Source: Chryseobacterium camelliae
GTDB lineage: Bacteria; Bacteroidota; Bacteroidia; Flavobacteriales; Weeksellaceae
Assembly: GCF_030818575.1 (NCBI RefSeq)
Contig: NZ_JAUTAL010000001.1
Coordinates: forward strand, 930,001-994,000
Length of the DNA: 64,000 bases
Reading direction: 5' to 3'
This document shows, one piece after another, positions 17,631 to 27,075 of the stretch. Made by a program: the position numbers and the translations under genes. Below the pieces are notes generated by a model. That model did not search any database, was not told where the DNA came from, and was given only the letters and a program-made list of their open reading frames with translations. Every line of letters starts with the position of its first letter. The first letter of the stretch is position 1.

Positions 17631-18245
17631 TTATCTTCTGAATCCGCTTCCCTGATTGGAAGAGTTGTTCTGCGGTGCATCCCTGAAACCGCTTCCTGAA
17701 TTGGTATTGGTATTTCCTGGATTTGAATTTCTGAATCCTCCGCTGTTGTCCTGTCGTGGAGCGGTCTGCTGAGGAGCCGTATTCCTGAATCCGCTATTCT
17801 GGTTGCTGGAAGTGCCTGAATTCTGGTTCCTGAATCCTCCGCTGTTGTTCCTGCGGTTATAATTCCCGTTGTTATAGTTTCTGTTATTATAATTTCCGTT
17901 GTTAAAACCGCTACCGTTATTGGTCGAACCTCTGAAGCCGTTGTTAGGTCTTTGGGATACCGTACCATTGCCCCTCCTTTCTACGTAGACTCTTCTTCTT
18001 TCATTCCCATTGTTGTAAAAATAATAAGGAATGCCGTTGTCATAATAGTAGTTGATGTCATTACGGTAATAATAACCGTCATTGCCCCAATATCCGCCGC
18101 CTCCGTAATAACCTTGGGGAGCGTAATAATATCCGTCGTTATAATAAGGATCTCCGTAAGAGTATCCGCTGTCTGAGTACATCGCGCAGGATGTTAAGCT
18201 AGCTATAGTGAGAATACTGAATGCTATTTTTAATACACTTTTCAT
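17631..18245 (-). CDS. Tyr/Gly/Asn-rich low-complexity lipoprotein
   Basis: The protein has 204 residues. It has a signal peptide with lipobox LTSC (about Cys20), a Tyr/Gly-rich segment with YYNDGYYY-type repeats (about 25-85), then an Asn/Gly/Phe/Arg-rich half with repeated GFRN and NSGF units to the C-terminus. Such sequences are usually disordered or self-associating. No enzymatic motif is visible. Its ATG overlaps the stop codon of pnuC by 4 nt (ATGA), so the two are translationally coupled, though no functional link to PnuC is known. Confidence 0.7.
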   Translation of the reverse strand: MKSVLKIAFSILTIASLTSCAMYSDSGYSYGDPYYNDGYYYAPQGYYGGGGYWGNDGYYYRNDINYYYDNGIPYYFYNNGNERRRVYVERRGNGTVSQRPNNGFRGSTNNGSGFNNGNYNNRNYNNGNYNRRNNSGGFRNQNSGTSSNQNSGFRNTAPQQTAPRQDNSGGFRNSNPGNTNTNSGSGFRDAPQNNSSNQGSGFRR

Positions 18246-18919
18246 AATATTACATCATTTTTTTCTTTAAAACTTTTTTTCCAGTTGACGTATCCTGAGA
18301 CCGCCATTATAGTAAATACCAAATATTGAACCGAAGTGATTCCCAGACCTTTAAAAATCATCATAGGAATGCAGATCAGGTCTCCAATGATCCAGAATAT
18401 CCAGTTTTCAATCTTTCTTTTAGCCATCAGCCACATACCTGCCAAAAAGACAGATGTGGTAAATACGTCCATCCAGTTGGCCCAGTCCAGATGATAAAGT
18501 CCCAAGCTGACCCCTTCCATAGAGAACTGATGGTCTATAAAAGGCTTGTAATAATATACTATGGTCACAAGGATCAGGCTGGCTGTAAATAGCAATCCTG
18601 CCATCAGCCATTCTTTTGCGGTGGCCCAGCTTACCTCTACATGAATATTATCCTGTGAGCTTTTTGCCCATAATATCCAGCCATAGATGCTCATGGCTGT
18701 GTAATATACATTGATCAGGCAGTCTCCGAAGAGCCCGAACTGGAAAAGGATATAAACATAGATAAGCGTGGAAACAATACCGGTGGGATACACCCAGATA
18801 TTTTTTTTTATGGAAAAGTAGACACTCAGGATTCCGAAAAAGGTTCCGGCAATTTCCAGAAAGATCTGCCCTGTCTGGTAGCTTTCATAAGGTTTTACGA
18901 ATAGATCGTATGCATTCAT
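18242..18919 (-). CDS. pnuC: PnuC-family vitamin precursor transporter
   Basis: The protein has 225 residues with about seven transmembrane helices. Conserved PnuC features include WVYPTGIVSTLIY (about 47-59) and NVYYTAMSIYGW (about 81-92), where the substrate-stacking aromatic residues lie. PnuC proteins move nicotinamide riboside by facilitated diffusion, while close relatives (PnuT, PnuX) move thiamine or riboflavin. No TPP-type leader was recognised upstream, so the substrate is left open. It is the first gene of a two-gene operon. Confidence 0.88.
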   Translation of the reverse strand: MNAYDLFVKPYESYQTGQIFLEIAGTFFGILSVYFSIKKNIWVYPTGIVSTLIYVYILFQFGLFGDCLINVYYTAMSIYGWILWAKSSQDNIHVEVSWATAKEWLMAGLLFTASLILVTIVYYYKPFIDHQFSMEGVSLGLYHLDWANWMDVFTTSVFLAGMWLMAKRKIENWIFWIIGDLICIPMMIFKGLGITSVQYLVFTIMAVSGYVNWKKSFKEKNDVIL

Positions 18920-19076
18920 GTGTTCAAAAATAATGAAAAATCAGCAGACCAGGAAATGGTTTGAATATCGTGAAACACAGTGATTTAATTCTCGGAATTT
19001 AAAAATAATATTTATATTTTGTCAATAAACGTTAAGATTTCTAAAATTTTTATATTTTCGTAAATCTTTAAAAAAA

Positions 19077-20603
19077 ATGAATATGTCTAAAATATGGACC
19101 AAAAAACCCATGAGCGCTTTCGAGAACGATATGAAAAGCAGTCAGCTCAAAAGGGTACTCGGTAAATGGAGTCTTACAGCGATCGGGATCGGAGCGATTA
19201 TCGGAGGGGGAATTTTTGTACTGACAGGTACTGGTGCTTATTACCATGCTGGACCTGCATTGGCAGTTTCGTTCATCATTGCCGGCATTGCCTGTATTTT
19301 TGCAGCGCTTTGCTATTCTGAGTTTGCCTCTATATTGCCTGTGGAAGGATCTGCCTATGCGTATGCTTACGGAACGGTAGGGGAGATTTTTGCCTGGATT
19401 ATCGGATGGGGGCTCATTCTGGAATACGCAATGGGATCCATGACGGTTGCCGTATCCTGGTCCGGATATTTCAATAAACTGCTGAAGATGTTCGGTCTTC
19501 ACCTTCCGGAATATCTTACGTCAGATCCGGCAAGTTATACCGGCACAGGATTTTCCATGAACCTTCCGGCATTTGTTATTGTGCTTGTAGTGATCGGTCT
19601 TCTGATCAAAGGGACGAAAGAAGCTGCAAAAGCAAATAACCTGATCGTAATGATGAAAGTATCTGCTGTATTGTTCGTGATCATTGCTGGAGTATTCTTT
19701 ATCAATACATCAAACTGGGATCCTTTTGTTCCTGCACAGAGAATGGTGATGGAAGGAGACCAGATGAAAGAAGCGTACGGCTTTCAGGGAATTGTTTCCG
19801 GAGCTGCTGCCATATTCTTTGCTTATATTGGTTTTGATGCGGTATCTACCCAGGCTGGTGAAGCCATCAATCCTAAAAAAGATGTGCCTTTTGCCATTAT
19901 TGTTTCTCTTTTGGTGTGTACAGCACTTTACATCCTGGTTTCATTGGTTCTTACGGGGATGATGAATTACAGTGATTTCGATCCTCATGGCAAATATCCG
20001 GATGCTATAAAGGCACCGGTAGCTTATGCTTTTGAAATTGCAGGACAAGGCTGGGCTGGATATATTATTACGATTGCTGCAACGGTAGGTTTGATTTCTG
20101 TGTTAATGGTAATGATCATGGGGCAATCCAGGATTTTCCTTGGAATGTCCAAAGACGGTCTAATTCCTAAAATATTCAGCGATGTACATCCGGTAAGGAA
20201 AACACCGGCAAAAAGCCTTATGATGCTGGGAATTGTTATTGCTACCGTAGCGGCGTTCACACCGATCAGCAAGCTGGCCGATATGACGAGTTTCGGGACC
20301 CTTTTTGCATTCACAATGGTTTGTGTAGCGGTATGGATCCTAAGAAAGAAAGAGCCTCAGCTGCCAAGAAACTTTAAAGTTCCTGCATTGCCTGTAATCG
20401 CAACCTTGGGAATCTGCATCAATGTATATTTGATCTGGAATCTGAGCCACGAAGCAAAGCTTTTGTCAATGGCATGGCTGTTCCTGGGAGTGATTATCTA
20501 TTTCACATACAGTTTGAGCAACAGCAAGCTTCATAAAGTAGGCTACGGAGAAACTTTTAAAGCAGAACAGGAACCATTGCAGAAAACAGATATAGATCTA
20601 TAA
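19077..20603 (+). CDS. APC-superfamily amino acid permease
   Basis: The protein has 508 residues with about 12-14 transmembrane helices. The APC signature GIGAIIGGGIFVLTG in helix 1 (about 37-51) binds the substrate backbone. CYSEFASILPVEGSAY and FFAYIGFDAVSTQAGEA are typical of the cationic amino acid transporter (CAT/YfnA-like) branch. It should import amino acids by proton symport or exchange, and the exact substrate is not readable. It is monocistronic with a terminator behind it and divergent from pnuC. Confidence 0.9.
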   Translation: MNMSKIWTKKPMSAFENDMKSSQLKRVLGKWSLTAIGIGAIIGGGIFVLTGTGAYYHAGPALAVSFIIAGIACIFAALCYSEFASILPVEGSAYAYAYGTVGEIFAWIIGWGLILEYAMGSMTVAVSWSGYFNKLLKMFGLHLPEYLTSDPASYTGTGFSMNLPAFVIVLVVIGLLIKGTKEAAKANNLIVMMKVSAVLFVIIAGVFFINTSNWDPFVPAQRMVMEGDQMKEAYGFQGIVSGAAAIFFAYIGFDAVSTQAGEAINPKKDVPFAIIVSLLVCTALYILVSLVLTGMMNYSDFDPHGKYPDAIKAPVAYAFEIAGQGWAGYIITIAATVGLISVLMVMIMGQSRIFLGMSKDGLIPKIFSDVHPVRKTPAKSLMMLGIVIATVAAFTPISKLADMTSFGTLFAFTMVCVAVWILRKKEPQLPRNFKVPALPVIATLGICINVYLIWNLSHEAKLLSMAWLFLGVIIYFTYSLSNSKLHKVGYGETFKAEQEPLQKTDIDL

Positions 20604-20616
20604 AAAACATACTTTT

Positions 20617-20646
20617 AAATCCACGGCGGACGCTGTGGATTTTTTA
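20617..20646 (+). terminator. Terminator of the amino acid permease gene
   Basis: The stem AAATCCAC...GTGGATTT is followed by a T run, shortly after the stop codon. Confidence 0.8.
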
Positions 20647-20658
20647 TTTTTGCCTTCT

Positions 20659-21672
20659 ATGAAAAAGATTTTTCCTCTTCTGTGTTCGTTCTTAGGAATG
20701 GCTGTGTTTTCTCAACAGGTAACAAGCTTTGAAACCATTTTGAACGATAAGATAAGCATCCGTGCCTTAGAAATCTACGATCACAAAGTCTGGTACAGCG
20801 GGACCGACTCTAAGTTTGGGTTCGTAGATTTACAAGACCCGAAAGAACGGAAGCAGATCAGATTGTCTGATAAGAAGCTACAGTTCCGTACCCTGGGACA
20901 GGATAAGAACGCATTTTATACCATCAATATCGAAAACCCAGCTGAATTTTTTAAAATCAGTAAAAAAGACTGGAAACATGAAGTCGTATTCAGGGATACG
21001 GCAAAAACAGCATTTTACGATGCTTTACACTTTGTCAATCATCAGCTGGCTTTCACCCTGAGTGATTCCGATAAGGATAACCGCTTAAAATTAGCTGTTT
21101 TCAAAAACGGGAAATGGAAGATGTTCCAGAATAATCAAAAGCTAAATGAAGGTGAAGCCGCATTTGCCGCCAGTAATACCAATATATCCTCAACAAAAAA
21201 TTATATATGGATTGCCACCGGGGGCAAATCTTCGAGGATTATCAGGATAAACCTGAAAAACGATCAGCCTGAAATATTCAGTACCCCTTTCATTCAGGGA
21301 TCATCTTCCCAGGGAATTTATTCCATCGACTTTGCTGACGATGCATTCGGAGTTGCAGTTGGTGGTGATTATACCCAACAGGAGGCGAATATCAACAATA
21401 TCGCAACAACGCATGATGGAGGAAGGACATGGCAGATCCAGGCATCAGGAAAGAATGCAGGGTATATGACCTGTGTGAGGATCAGGCCGGGTTCAAGAGG
21501 AAAGGAGATGATTGCTGTAGGTGACCGGCATATCAGCTACTCTTCAGATTACGGGAAGAGCTGGACCAAAATTTCTGATGAAAAGAATTTGTATGTCTGC
21601 GAATGGACCGGTAAAGATACAGTAGTGCTAGCCGGAAAAGATAGGATAGCATTATTGCAACTCAGGTTCTAA
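20659..21672 (+). CDS. Secreted beta-propeller protein with BNR/YCF48-like repeats
   Basis: The protein has 337 residues from MKKIFPLLC, which opens with a signal peptide ending near FSQQ. An ATG at 20635 is in the terminator stem and is rejected. Two Asp-box/BNR motifs are visible (THDGGRTWQ at about 251-259 and SSDYGKSWT at about 294-302), typical of sialidase-like or YCF48-like propellers. Chryseobacterium homologues are often labelled oxidoreductase without evidence. Its function is unknown and it is probably periplasmic. A TATTTTTG element lies 6 nt before the ATG. Confidence 0.75.
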   Translation: MKKIFPLLCSFLGMAVFSQQVTSFETILNDKISIRALEIYDHKVWYSGTDSKFGFVDLQDPKERKQIRLSDKKLQFRTLGQDKNAFYTINIENPAEFFKISKKDWKHEVVFRDTAKTAFYDALHFVNHQLAFTLSDSDKDNRLKLAVFKNGKWKMFQNNQKLNEGEAAFAASNTNISSTKNYIWIATGGKSSRIIRINLKNDQPEIFSTPFIQGSSSQGIYSIDFADDAFGVAVGGDYTQQEANINNIATTHDGGRTWQIQASGKNAGYMTCVRIRPGSRGKEMIAVGDRHISYSSDYGKSWTKISDEKNLYVCEWTGKDTVVLAGKDRIALLQLRF

Positions 21673-21749
21673 ACCAGCCTCAGCATTCATTCTTCATCAA
21701 TGCAATAGGTTTTCTCGCCCGGAATATTTAATTTTAAGTAAAAATACCT

Positions 21750-22661
21750 ATGAGAAATAAAGCATTTTTTCTTTTACTGATATTTCCGGTGGTACTATAC
21801 AGCCAGAAAATCAGGGTTTTTATTCTGGCCGGGCAATCCAATATGAATGGATTTGGCTATAATAAAGACCTTCCGGAAGATCTGAAGACCTTTAAAGATG
21901 TGTATATCTTTCAGGGCAGCTCCGTTCCGGATGGGGATTCCGGCGGAGGAAGAGGTAAGTGGGACGTACTTAGGCCTGGTAATGGCACAGGTTTCAAGAC
22001 AGACGGTAAAACCAATACGCTTTCAGACCGGTTCGGGCCGGAGTTGTCTTTTGCTAAAAAGATGAAAGAACTTTTCCCGGGCGAAAAGATAGCCCTGATT
22101 AAATACGCCCGTGAAGGCACGTCCATAGACAGTCTTGCGGCGGCTGGTTTCGGATGCTGGGATGCTGATTTTGAAGGTAAAAACGGACTCAATCAGTATG
22201 ACCATTTTATAAAAACATTAAAAAATGCACTGTCCGAAACGGATATTGATAAAGACGGGAAGAAAGATGAAATAATTCCTTCCGGCATAGTTTGGATGCA
22301 GGGCGAAGGCGATGCCAGTTATACCGAAGAAATCGCAGGCCGCTATTACATGCACCTTAAAACGCTGATGAACCAGATGAGGGCTGCTTTACTGACCGAT
22401 GATCTGCCCGTAGTCATTGGAAAAATTTCAGATTCAGGAAAAAACGAAGCCGGAAAAGTATGGCCGATGGGTGAGCTGGTACAGTATGCACAGGAAAAAT
22501 TTGCATCCACAGACAGGCATGCTGCCATTGTCCGTACCACCAAAAAATACAACTATGGTAATGATCCATGGCATTATGACAGTGCCGGATATATTGATCT
22601 CGGGAAAAACTTTGCCGAAGAGCTTCACAGGCTTTTGATCAGTTTTGAGCAACGCCCTTAG
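21750..22661 (+). CDS. Sialate O-acetylesterase-like SGNH hydrolase (SASA domain)
   Basis: The protein has 303 residues, with a signal peptide ending near YSQ. It has block I GQSNMNGFG (about 29-37, nucleophile Ser), block III-like IVWMQGEGDAS (about 181-191), and the catalytic Asp/His pair in DPWHYDSAGY. This is the DUF303/SASA family (CE6-like), whose members remove acetyl groups from sialic acids or xylan. It is secreted to the periplasm or beyond. It lies behind the propeller gene with 77 nt between them and may share its mRNA. Confidence 0.85.
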   Translation: MRNKAFFLLLIFPVVLYSQKIRVFILAGQSNMNGFGYNKDLPEDLKTFKDVYIFQGSSVPDGDSGGGRGKWDVLRPGNGTGFKTDGKTNTLSDRFGPELSFAKKMKELFPGEKIALIKYAREGTSIDSLAAAGFGCWDADFEGKNGLNQYDHFIKTLKNALSETDIDKDGKKDEIIPSGIVWMQGEGDASYTEEIAGRYYMHLKTLMNQMRAALLTDDLPVVIGKISDSGKNEAGKVWPMGELVQYAQEKFASTDRHAAIVRTTKKYNYGNDPWHYDSAGYIDLGKNFAEELHRLLISFEQRP

Positions 22662-22686
22662 CCGCCGAGTGGTAGAACTTTAATTC

Positions 22687-22726
22687 CAAAACCCTTTCAG
22701 GATAAGACTTCTGAAAGGGTTTTGTA
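22687..22726 (+). terminator. Terminator of the esterase gene
   Basis: A 14-bp perfect stem, CAAAACCCTTTCAG...CTGAAAGGGTTTTG, lies 25 nt after the stop codon. Confidence 0.85.
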
Positions 22727-22823
22727 TTATTGAGATATCCTTAATCATAACAGCAAATCATGATATTTTACTTTTTCAATGAAGTCTCCGGCATTTCACC
22801 ATTTAAAATTCATCAGTAATGGT

Positions 22824-22831
22824 TAATTTTG
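22824..22831 (+). promoter_or_regulatory. -7 element of hemN
   Basis: TAATTTTG fits TAnnTTTG, 50 nt upstream of the ATG. The -33 box is weak. Confidence 0.45.
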
Positions 22832-22881
22832 CAGAATAGAATTCCGTATGCGTTTAAACGGGATTTAAATTTTAACTTACA

Positions 22882-24240
22882 ATGAATTCTTTAATAGATA
22901 AATATAATATTCCCGGGCCCCGTTATACTTCTTATCCTACGGTTCCGTATTGGGATGAAAGCAGTTTCTCGCCTCAGCAATGGGAAGAAACGGTGATCAG
23001 GTCATTCCGGGAAAGCAATGCGGAGGAAGGCATTTCCATCTATATCCACCTGCCTTTCTGCGAGGCTTTGTGTACGTTCTGTGCCTGTCACAAAAGAATC
23101 ACCAAGCAGCACAGCGTGGAAATTCCTTATCTGGAAAGCGTGTTGAAAGAGTGGAAGCTTTACCTGAATCTTTTTAATGAGAAACCGAAGCTGAAAGAAC
23201 TGCACCTGGGAGGAGGAACACCAACCTTCTTTTCCCCTAAGAATTTGAAAACATTGCTGGAGGGGATCTTTGCCGGCGTTGATATAGTAGACCATCCTGA
23301 ATTTTCTTTTGAAGGACACCCCAACAATACCACAAGAGACCATCTTCAGACTTTATATGATCTGGGGTTCAGAAGAGTGAGCTTCGGGGTACAGGATTAT
23401 GACCTTAAAGTTCAGAAGGCCATCAACAGGATACAGCCTTTTGAAAATGTAAAGCAGGTGACAGAATGGGCACGCGAAATAGGGTATACAGGCATCAGCC
23501 ACGATCTTGTTTTTGGCTTGCCTCACCAGCACTGGGATGCGATGGAATACACCATCCGCAAAACAATGGAGCTTAAACCGGACCGGCTGGCATTTTATTC
23601 TTATGCACACGTTCCCTGGGTAAAAGGTGTGGGACAGAGAGGATTTGATGAAAACGATCTTCCTAGCGGAGAAGAGAAACGAAGGCTGTATGAAGATGGT
23701 AAACGTTTATTGCAGGAACTGGGATACATAGAGGTGGGAATGGACCATTTTGCCCTTGAGCATGACGATCTGTACCAGTCACTTATCCATAAAAACCTTC
23801 ACCGGAACTTCATGGGGTATACTTCCAGCAAGACCCAGCTGATGGTAGGCCTTGGAATGTCAGCGATCTCAGACTCTTGGTATGCCTTTGCCCAGAATGT
23901 GAAAACCGTTGAAGAATACCAGGCTATGGTAGAACAGGGTAAGATCCCTGTTGTTAAAGGCCATATCCTGAATGAGGAAGACCTGGTCATAAGAAGGCAT
24001 ATCCTGAACCTGATGTGTCAGCTGGAGACTTCCTGGGACCTGCAGAATGCTTTCCCTGAGCTGAGCAATGCACTGGACATGCTTAAAGAGATGGAACGAG
24101 ATGAACTGGTTGAACTCCATGACCATCAGATAAAAATTACTGAAAAAGGAAGGGCATTCACCAGAAACGTTGCCATGGTTTTTGACCTCAGGATGATGAG
24201 GAACAAGCCGGAGACGAGAATTTTCTCGATGACCATCTAG
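22882..24240 (+). CDS. hemN: Oxygen-independent coproporphyrinogen III oxidase
   Basis: The protein has 452 residues and is a radical SAM enzyme that converts coproporphyrinogen III to protoporphyrinogen IX without oxygen. The cluster-binding motif C60-x3-C64-x2-C67 lies in FCEALCTFCAC, with the extra Cys69 found in true HemN. The N-terminal GPRYTSYPT, LHLGGGTPTFF and the glycine-rich SFGVQDYD are also HemN features, so this is not the heme chaperone HemW. The downstream membrane protein gene begins 5 nt after the stop, so the two form an operon. Confidence 0.95.
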   Translation: MNSLIDKYNIPGPRYTSYPTVPYWDESSFSPQQWEETVIRSFRESNAEEGISIYIHLPFCEALCTFCACHKRITKQHSVEIPYLESVLKEWKLYLNLFNEKPKLKELHLGGGTPTFFSPKNLKTLLEGIFAGVDIVDHPEFSFEGHPNNTTRDHLQTLYDLGFRRVSFGVQDYDLKVQKAINRIQPFENVKQVTEWAREIGYTGISHDLVFGLPHQHWDAMEYTIRKTMELKPDRLAFYSYAHVPWVKGVGQRGFDENDLPSGEEKRRLYEDGKRLLQELGYIEVGMDHFALEHDDLYQSLIHKNLHRNFMGYTSSKTQLMVGLGMSAISDSWYAFAQNVKTVEEYQAMVEQGKIPVVKGHILNEEDLVIRRHILNLMCQLETSWDLQNAFPELSNALDMLKEMERDELVELHDHQIKITEKGRAFTRNVAMVFDLRMMRNKPETRIFSMTI

Positions 24241-24245
24241 GTTAT

Positions 24246-25484
24246 ATGAGCAGGAAGGTCCTTATCCCGCTGCTGTACCTGTATGCCCTTGCATTCAGCG
24301 TATTGAAAACCCTACGCCTTCCAAATCAATGGGCGGTAGCACACTGGATGCTGGATTACCGGTTTGGATTTATTAAAAGAGGATTGGCCGGAGAAACTTT
24401 CGGATTGTTTTTTACAAAGAATGAATCCAGTATCGGAATTCTTTCAGCCGTGATTCTCGGGCTTTTATACCTCTGTATAGTTCTGATTGCCGTAAAAGAA
24501 ACCTACAGGCAGAACTGCAGCATGTACAGTGTTGCGTTCTGCCTTATATTTTTCTTATCACAGTACATGGTTTTTTCAGCACACCTTATAGGATATTTGG
24601 ACCATGTGGTTTTTCTGATGGCAGTTCTGATCCTTTATCTCATCGGGAAAAAACAGGTTTTTCTACCGTCGCTTCTGGCTTCAGTAAGCATCCTGGTTCA
24701 TGAGATCTCTTTTTTTATCATGTTTCCGATAAGCGTTCTCGCGCTGTTGATACCTTTTCTTTCGGGTGAAAAGCTATCCTTTCTGCATTTGCGGAACAGC
24801 GGAGCTATAAAAAGGATTGTGCTGTTTTCTGTTTTGCCTGTTTTAACGCTTATTTCAGTATATGCGTTTCAGGAATCCAACGAACGAAACCTCTATCCGC
24901 TGATCCACCAGTACCTGATCCACACAGGATTTATTACACCAAAATATGCCGATTCCGTGGCCTCTGCCTACACCAAGAGCTTCAGTTATTATTTTGCTGA
25001 TGAAAGCAAACATTTTTTTCAGCGTATATTCGTTTCCCGGTGCAGCGTCTGGTACGGACTGCCGATCCTTTTTATGATGCTGATGTTGTTTAAGATCATG
25101 AAAAAAGATTACATCTCAATTTTCATTTTCATTTTGGCTGTTTCCGTTGTCCCGCTGCTGCTGCATGCCATTGCTTGGGATACCTTCAGGATATGGGCGT
25201 TTCCGTTTATGGTCCTGTTCCTGGGGTTTTATATCACAGGTTCCCAACTCAGGACACAGCCGGCAGACAAGAGGAGATTGACTATTGCCGAAACTGTTTT
25301 TTTTACGGTTGCGTTTTTGCTGATCACGCTGATTCCGAATTTCCTGTTCGATGGTCAAAGCGAACGTTTTTCCCTTCCTGTGAGGCTGATCATTGACCTG
25401 CCTATGCTGGCAGCGGTATTCTATCTGAATAAACAGGTCCCGGCCGTTTACAGCCGGGACGTGCATGAAAGTATTAAAAAATAA
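24246..25484 (+). CDS. Hypothetical multi-pass membrane protein
   Basis: The protein has 412 residues with ten or more hydrophobic helices and few long loops. Near the N-terminus it carries a W..GFIKRGLAGE motif (about 34-48), a pattern I associate with poorly characterised membrane proteins of polysaccharide clusters. A HEISFF motif follows around residue 154. It is tightly linked to hemN (5 nt) and its stop lies 2 nt from the convergent gene's stop. No function can be given. Confidence 0.65.
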   Translation: MSRKVLIPLLYLYALAFSVLKTLRLPNQWAVAHWMLDYRFGFIKRGLAGETFGLFFTKNESSIGILSAVILGLLYLCIVLIAVKETYRQNCSMYSVAFCLIFFLSQYMVFSAHLIGYLDHVVFLMAVLILYLIGKKQVFLPSLLASVSILVHEISFFIMFPISVLALLIPFLSGEKLSFLHLRNSGAIKRIVLFSVLPVLTLISVYAFQESNERNLYPLIHQYLIHTGFITPKYADSVASAYTKSFSYYFADESKHFFQRIFVSRCSVWYGLPILFMMLMLFKIMKKDYISIFIFILAVSVVPLLLHAIAWDTFRIWAFPFMVLFLGFYITGSQLRTQPADKRRLTIAETVFFTVAFLLITLIPNFLFDGQSERFSLPVRLIIDLPMLAAVFYLNKQVPAVYSRDVHESIKK

Positions 25485-25486
25485 AG

Positions 25487-26857
25487 CTATTTGATGATGA
25501 TCTTCTGGCTGTATGATCTGAGGTCCCCGGATTTGATATTGATGAAGTAAGTTCCTGCCGGGATGCCGGTGATATTAACACTATAGTCACTTTCGACCTT
25601 TGCAGAATCCAGCACCTTTCTTCCTTCGGTTGTTTTAATATCTGCGGTCATATCGGTTCCGTAAAAACCGTCAATAAATATTTTTTCGGAGGCCGGAATA
25701 GGGTATAGCCTTACCGGTGTTGCAAACCCCTCATTTTCCTGGGTTGCCAATGTTCCGGTGGTAATCCTGTAGATTTTTCCGTTGTTTACCGCTGCCACAA
25801 AAAGTTCATTCTGATTGTTGATCCCGAACGTTGAAAAATTATTTCCGCTGAAAGCCGGTGTCCAGGTAATGGTATTATCAGCATTCAGCATGCCGATCTG
25901 AGTAGAACAGTAATCGGCAAAGATATATTTTCCGCTCAGGGCAGGGTAAGCAGATCCGCGGTATACATATCCTCCGGTAATAGAGCATCTGTTTCCGGAA
26001 TGATCATACACCGCCACCGGGAAAGTCATGGTGGATGCAGCCGCACAACCGGAAGTATTATAAGCATTGTTTCCTTCATAACACCTCCAGCCGTAGTTTA
26101 TGCCTGCCTGAGTTACCGGAACCCTGTTGATCTCTTCAATCTGGCCCTGTCCTACGTCCGCAATCAGGGCATTACCGGTTACCGGGTCAAAAGAAAATTT
26201 CCAGGCATTCCTGAGCCCGTAAGCCCAGACTTCATCGGCACCGTCCACGCCTACAAAAGGATTATTTGAGGGTATGTTATAAGGCGCGGTATTGGTATTG
26301 ACATCGATCCTGAGCATTTTCCCCAGCAAAGAATTCTTGTTCTGGGCATTGTTGTTAGGATCTCCACCATTGCCCCCGTCGCCGGTAACGATCCACAAAT
26401 AGCCGTCAGAACCGAAATGGATGCTGCCTCCGTTATGGTTATCGAATGGCTTTGGAATGTTGAGCAGTATTTTTTCCGTTGAAGGATCAGCAACATTGGG
26501 GTCAGAAGCGCTTACCGTAAACCTGGATACGGTAAGGTTGCCGGAAGTATCGTTATAATACACGAAAAAATATCCGTTTGTAGAATACTGCGGATGAAAT
26601 GCCAGTCCCAAAAGCCCTCTCTCGCCCCCATAAGTGACCTTCGAGCTGATGTTAAGGAAATTAGCGGCATTAATTGCTCCGCTGGGCTGTATGATTTTAA
26701 TAATTCCATTCTGCTGTACCACGAAAAGGCGGCTGTCGTTAGCGTGGGCGATCTCCACGGGACTGGTGAGCCCTGTCGCAAACTCCTGCAGATTGATGGT
26801 CTGCGCGTTAAAAATTAGAGAACAAAATACGCTCCCCGCAAAAAGTAGTTTTTTCAT
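25487..26857 (-). CDS. Secreted PQQ-dependent glucose/sorbosone dehydrogenase-like protein with T9SS sorting domain
   Basis: The protein has 456 residues from MKKLLFAGSVF, and the upstream ATG at 26908 adds a non-signal extension. The order is signal peptide, six-bladed GSDH propeller, and C-terminal T9SS type A domain (about 375-456, LYPIPASEKIFIDGF to the final IIIK). Family motifs include ERGLLGLAFHP, NHNGGSIHFGSDGYLW, TGDGGNGGDPNN and a GINYGWRCYEG motif. These support PQQ/calcium binding and sugar oxidation. The protein should be exported to the cell surface. It is convergent with the membrane protein gene. Confidence 0.9.
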   Translation of the reverse strand: MKKLLFAGSVFCSLIFNAQTINLQEFATGLTSPVEIAHANDSRLFVVQQNGIIKIIQPSGAINAANFLNISSKVTYGGERGLLGLAFHPQYSTNGYFFVYYNDTSGNLTVSRFTVSASDPNVADPSTEKILLNIPKPFDNHNGGSIHFGSDGYLWIVTGDGGNGGDPNNNAQNKNSLLGKMLRIDVNTNTAPYNIPSNNPFVGVDGADEVWAYGLRNAWKFSFDPVTGNALIADVGQGQIEEINRVPVTQAGINYGWRCYEGNNAYNTSGCAAASTMTFPVAVYDHSGNRCSITGGYVYRGSAYPALSGKYIFADYCSTQIGMLNADNTITWTPAFSGNNFSTFGINNQNELFVAAVNNGKIYRITTGTLATQENEGFATPVRLYPIPASEKIFIDGFYGTDMTADIKTTEGRKVLDSAKVESDYSVNITGIPAGTYFINIKSGDLRSYSQKIIIK

Positions 26858-27037
26858 AATATTTTGATATTTAATGGTTTGAAAATAAGTATGAAAAATC
26901 CATACCAAGTGAAATTGAAAAATCGGTGAAAATACAGCGGAATATTTAATAAATATCTAATACAGGTGAAAAGGCCGATATATCTGGAAATAAACCATTT
27001 CTGCTGTTAAAAATTCATAAACTATCAAGAAAATCAT

Positions 27038-27045
27038 TATATTTG
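27038..27045 (+). promoter_or_regulatory. -7 element of secDF
   Basis: TATATTTG is a perfect TAnnTTTG match, 30 nt before the ATG. The -33 element is not obvious. Confidence 0.5.
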
Positions 27046-27075
27046 CCGACTTAATTTAACGTAGTTTATAACAAA

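Noticed and set aside
18920..19076. TPP or other riboswitch before pnuC
   Set aside because: The conserved CTGAGA and ACCTGA motifs of the TPP class are not present, and no other riboswitch pattern was recognised.
25437..25460. GTCCCGGC/GCCGGGAC hairpin as a terminator
   Set aside because: It lies within the coding end of the membrane protein gene and no T tract follows on either strand.
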